Shown here in pieces: positions 4,946-6,809 of a stretch of DNA of 6,809 bases. Every line of letters starts with the position of its first letter. Position 1 is the first letter of the stretch. A program made the position numbers and the translations under genes. The notes beneath the pieces were generated by a model. That model was not told the DNA's origin, did not search any database, and was given only the letters and a program-made list of their open reading frames with translations. The stretch spans positions 1 to 6,809 of the forward strand of contig CACYBT010000353.1 of the NCBI GenBank assembly GCA_902772715.1. The letters are read 5' to 3'. This DNA is from an uncultured Succinivibrio sp. (GTDB lineage: Bacteria; Pseudomonadota; Gammaproteobacteria; Enterobacterales; Succinivibrionaceae).

Positions 4946-6292
4946 TTATTTCTGAATATCATTTTCATCAAAACGGTCGCCACACTGCGGGCAGAATTTT
5001 GGTGGATTTTTAGGATCAGGAGGTACATAGCCACATTTATCACAGACATACAAAGGGCTGTCTTTAGGGCGATGACGACCACATTCGGTACAGAAATTAC
5101 CACGGTTAAGTGTACCGCATTCACAGCGCCAGCCGTCTTCAGGCTTTTTACTGCCACACTGCGTACAGAATTTTCCTGTATTTACACTGCCACAGGAGCA
5201 GGTCCAAGTACTGGTGGAACTAGTAGTTGCTCCATTCTGCGTCGCAGTCTGGGGAGCAACTTGAGGGTTTGCAGGAGGGGTATTCTGTCCCATCTTAAAA
5301 AGTTCATTAGCCTGCACACCACCTGCCATTGAAGCCATTCCCATGCCCATAAAACCTGAGACAGCACCATTAGGATTGCTGGCTGCAGCACGCATAGCGG
5401 CAGCCTGTGAGGCCGTTAACTGAGCCGCAGCCATAGTAGGATCACGCATAATAGCGCCACTTTGCAGATCTCTTATAAGTTTTGCATCCTCATCTGGCAG
5501 AGTAACCGAATTTATGGCTACGGAAACTATAGATATACCCCTTAACTTGCTCCATTTAGGACTTAATTCCTTGTCCATATAAGCACATAAATCATTTACA
5601 TGGGCAGGAATGGCCGAAGGACGTACACCTTTCTCGGAAAGACCAGCAAAGCCAGGTTGCAGGGCACTTAAAAATTCACTTTTCAACTGCGTAGCAAGAG
5701 TATCCGCATCAAACTGAACGGCAACATTACCACACACATTAACGTAAAATGAAATGGGATCAGTAATTTTAAATGAATAAACACCATTACAACGGACAGA
5801 CACATCAATATCAAGACCGATATTTCTATCAATCACTCTAAATGGAATAGGAGTGGCAGTACCAAACTTATTGCCAACAATTTCCTTAAGATTAACGTAG
5901 TAGACACGCTGATCCTGTCCCTCGTAACCGCCAAACTCAAAACGGTGCCACATGGTTTTTAAAATATCACGCAACAGTGACTCATTGAGTTCACCACTAA
6001 ATATGCTTGGCTCTGCATGTGATTTAAAGGTATATAATCCAGGTTCTGCAATAACCTCAGTTACCACTCCCTGACAGACAATAAGCACACACTGACCGTC
6101 AGCAACCACTATACCTGAACCTTCAGTAATAACATTGTCAGAACCATAACGGTTTGAGGAACGTGAAGAAATATTCTTAAGGCCTTTGACCATAAGCACG
6201 TCCAATCCTAGTGCATCACATGAAAAATACTCCTTCCACTGATCAGCTAGTGTTCCTAATACTGCACCCGCAGCAGCCTTTATAAGTCCCAT
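4946..6292 (-). CDS. SPFH/band-7 domain protein with three C-terminal zinc ribbons (YdjI-like)
   Basis: 448 aa, the first gene of the operon. ATG at 6290-6292 is preceded by AAAGGAG with a 6-nt spacer. Residues 1-15 are small and hydrophobic (MGLIKAAAGAVLG), a likely membrane-contacting helix. They lead into the SPFH/band-7 region (about 25-275; landmarks ADQWKEYF, GSGIVV, EPGLYTF, EPSIFSG), whose wording matches the 'SPFH domain / virion core protein' family that includes B. subtilis YdjI. An Ala/Met/Gly-rich stretch (about 288-332) and a Pro/Gln/Thr/Ser linker (about 338-363) follow. Three zinc ribbons end the protein: C365-x-C367/C376-x2-C379, C390-x-C392/C401-x2-C404 and C417-x2-C420/C434-x2-C437. 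SPFH proteins build large membrane-bound scaffolds. The zinc ribbons may bind the zinc-ribbon partner encoded next, or a nucleic acid; this is inference. Despite the family nickname there is no sign of a virus. The 430-nt noncoding region upstream marks this gene as the operon's leader. Confidence 0.88.
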   Translation of the reverse strand: MGLIKAAAGAVLGTLADQWKEYFSCDALGLDVLMVKGLKNISSRSSNRYGSDNVITEGSGIVVADGQCVLIVCQGVVTEVIAEPGLYTFKSHAEPSIFSGELNESLLRDILKTMWHRFEFGGYEGQDQRVYYVNLKEIVGNKFGTATPIPFRVIDRNIGLDIDVSVRCNGVYSFKITDPISFYVNVCGNVAVQFDADTLATQLKSEFLSALQPGFAGLSEKGVRPSAIPAHVNDLCAYMDKELSPKWSKLRGISIVSVAINSVTLPDEDAKLIRDLQSGAIMRDPTMAAAQLTASQAAAMRAAASNPNGAVSGFMGMGMASMAGGVQANELFKMGQNTPPANPQVAPQTATQNGATTSSTSTWTCSCGSVNTGKFCTQCGSKKPEDGWRCECGTLNRGNFCTECGRHRPKDSPLYVCDKCGYVPPDPKNPPKFCPQCGDRFDENDIQK

Positions 6293-6298
6293 ATATTT

Positions 6299-6305
6299 CT
6301 CCTTT
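6299..6305 (-). promoter_or_regulatory. Strong ribosome binding site of the SPFH gene
   Basis: AAAGGAG lies on the minus strand 6 nt before the ATG, the best Shine-Dalgarno in the operon. It fixes the start of the SPFH protein and suggests that this protein is made at the highest level of the five. Confidence 0.8.
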
Positions 6306-6615
6306 AAAAGGAAACTTATCTTAACCTATTTAAATCTATCAATAACCGATATAAGCTTCGTATTTTAGCACAATCATTAATCTGCTCTTTATATCTATGT
6401 CACAACTGTAAAATTATACTGTTCTAATATCACAAATTTTTCATGTAAGGATTATATTCAAATATTCATTGCTGCAATTAACATGTAGCGCAATTCGACT
6501 AACGTACAGTTCCATAAATAACAAGACCACTTTGATAGCATCTATTCCGTTAAATTAGATGTAAAAACCACTTAGGATTAGGATGAAAATATGTTCCATT
6601 CAATAGTACCTTTTA
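6306..6615. other. Noncoding upstream region of the operon
   Basis: This AT-rich stretch has no credible reading frame. The operon promoter must lie here or nearby. A perfect TATAAT occurs on the minus strand at 6413-6418, about 120 nt before the SPFH start, but the bases at the matching -35 position are poor, so no promoter is called. No operator palindrome or riboswitch was recognised. Confidence 0.6.
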
Positions 6616-6670
6616 TGTCCACTCGGGTGCCATTCTGATGGCGCGGGGTGGCCACTTGGCTGGCGCTAGA
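6616..6670. repeat. GC-richer block of direct and inverted repeats, possible insertion-sequence terminus remnant
   Basis: A 16-base unit beginning TGTCCACTCGG (6616-6631) recurs 33 bases later as TGGCCACTTGG (6649-6664), with 12 of 16 positions identical. Between and around them GTGCCAT (6627-6633) pairs with ATGGCGC (6638-6644) around a TCTG loop, and GTGGCCAC (6648-6655) is a perfect palindrome. The block is clearly richer in GC than its flanks. Repeated transposase-binding units of this kind occur at ends of IS21-like elements, and the wording (GGTGGCCACTT, then TGGCGC) is reminiscent of such ends. No transposase gene is present, so at most a terminus survives. Confidence 0.35.
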
Positions 6671-6722
6671 CAGTATGCATGACGTTAAATTTCCAAGATT
6701 AACTTTACAAGGTATGTATGCA

Positions 6723-6809
6723 ACTGTTGACACTCCCACGACTAAAGTCGTGGGATTCCTGCTTCACAGATCGTTGCATAGTGAACTATGTCTTACACAA
6801 TCTCTAGGA
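6723..6809 (-). repeat. Terminal inverted repeat, right copy (87 bp, perfect)
   Basis: This is the exact reverse complement of positions 1-87. It runs to the last base of the window, so the real repeat probably continues outside it. Confidence 0.95.
6727..6809 (-). mobile_element. 3' (right) end of a second IS200/IS605-type element, omega-RNA 3' part
   Basis: This inverted copy of the left-edge element end has the same two hairpins (the strong one at 6734-6755) and the same GTGTCAA end, reached at 6727. The element body would lie to the right of the window, with its RNA reading leftward. The guide portion of its omega RNA would start at about 6726 and enter the noncoding stretch next to the GC-rich repeat block. 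The two copies are identical, so the element was probably active recently, or the copies have been kept identical by recombination. Confidence 0.7.

Noticed and set aside
4903..5391. Overlapping short frames on both strands across the SPFH C-terminus
   Set aside because: They lie entirely within the zinc-ribbon and linker coding region of the SPFH gene, have no ribosome sites and show skewed composition; shadows of the real gene.
4946..6292. Phage or virion gene
   Set aside because: The SPFH family is sometimes labelled 'virion core protein', but no phage structural, packaging or integrase gene is present and the neighbours are bacterial stress-type genes.
6413..6442. TATAAT on the minus strand as the operon promoter
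   Set aside because: The -10 match is perfect, but no -35-like hexamer lies at 16-18 nt and there is no extended -10 TG. In AT-rich DNA this is weak evidence.

Overview
The window is an AT-rich (roughly 40% G+C by eye) bacterial segment. One co-directional five-gene operon on the minus strand fills most of it. The operon is bordered by mobile-element debris and closed at both ends by a perfect 87-bp inverted repeat. The host cannot be named from sequence alone. The decayed Rpn-type nuclease gene, the IS200/IS605-type ends and the operon content would suit a gut or rumen anaerobe (a proteobacterium of Succinivibrionaceae type or a Firmicute), but this is inference.

Layout: (1) Positions 1-83 look like the 3' end of an IS200/IS605-type (TnpB/omega-RNA) element, with a 9-bp hairpin followed by GTGTCAA. 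(2) Positions about 84-577 hold a decayed Rpn/PD-(D/E)XK recombination-promoting nuclease gene, truncated at its 5' end by that element and broken by an internal deletion and frameshifts. (3) Positions 578-1108 carry no intact gene but contain a nested, foldable three-way-junction structure and a possible decayed reading frame. (4) Positions 1109-6292 hold the minus-strand operon. In transcription order it encodes an SPFH/band-7 protein with three C-terminal zinc ribbons (YdjI-like), a double zinc-ribbon tail-anchored membrane protein (YdjG-like), a 77-aa single-pass protein resembling only the C-terminal tail of TPM/YgcG-type (YdjH-like) proteins, a TelA/YaaN-family protein and an XpaC-family membrane protein. 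(5) Positions 6293-6722 are noncoding: the presumed promoter region, then a short GC-richer block of direct and inverted repeats resembling an insertion-sequence terminus. (6) Positions 6727-6809 are the second, inverted copy of the IS200/IS605-type end.

How the genes may work together: the gene set merges two modules known separately in Bacillus subtilis, pspA-ydjGHI (membrane-stress scaffold) and xpaC-yaaN (TelA family). The likely product is a membrane-associated assembly. An SPFH scaffold would be held at the membrane by the zinc-ribbon and single-pass proteins, and XpaC and TelA would supply a multi-pass membrane part and a cytoplasmic helical part. A role in envelope stress, toxic-compound stress or phage defence is inference; no enzyme active site is evident in any of the five proteins. 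The position between mobile-element ends suggests an accessory locus. The exact coincidence of the window edges with a repeat also fits an assembly contig that stopped at a repeated element.
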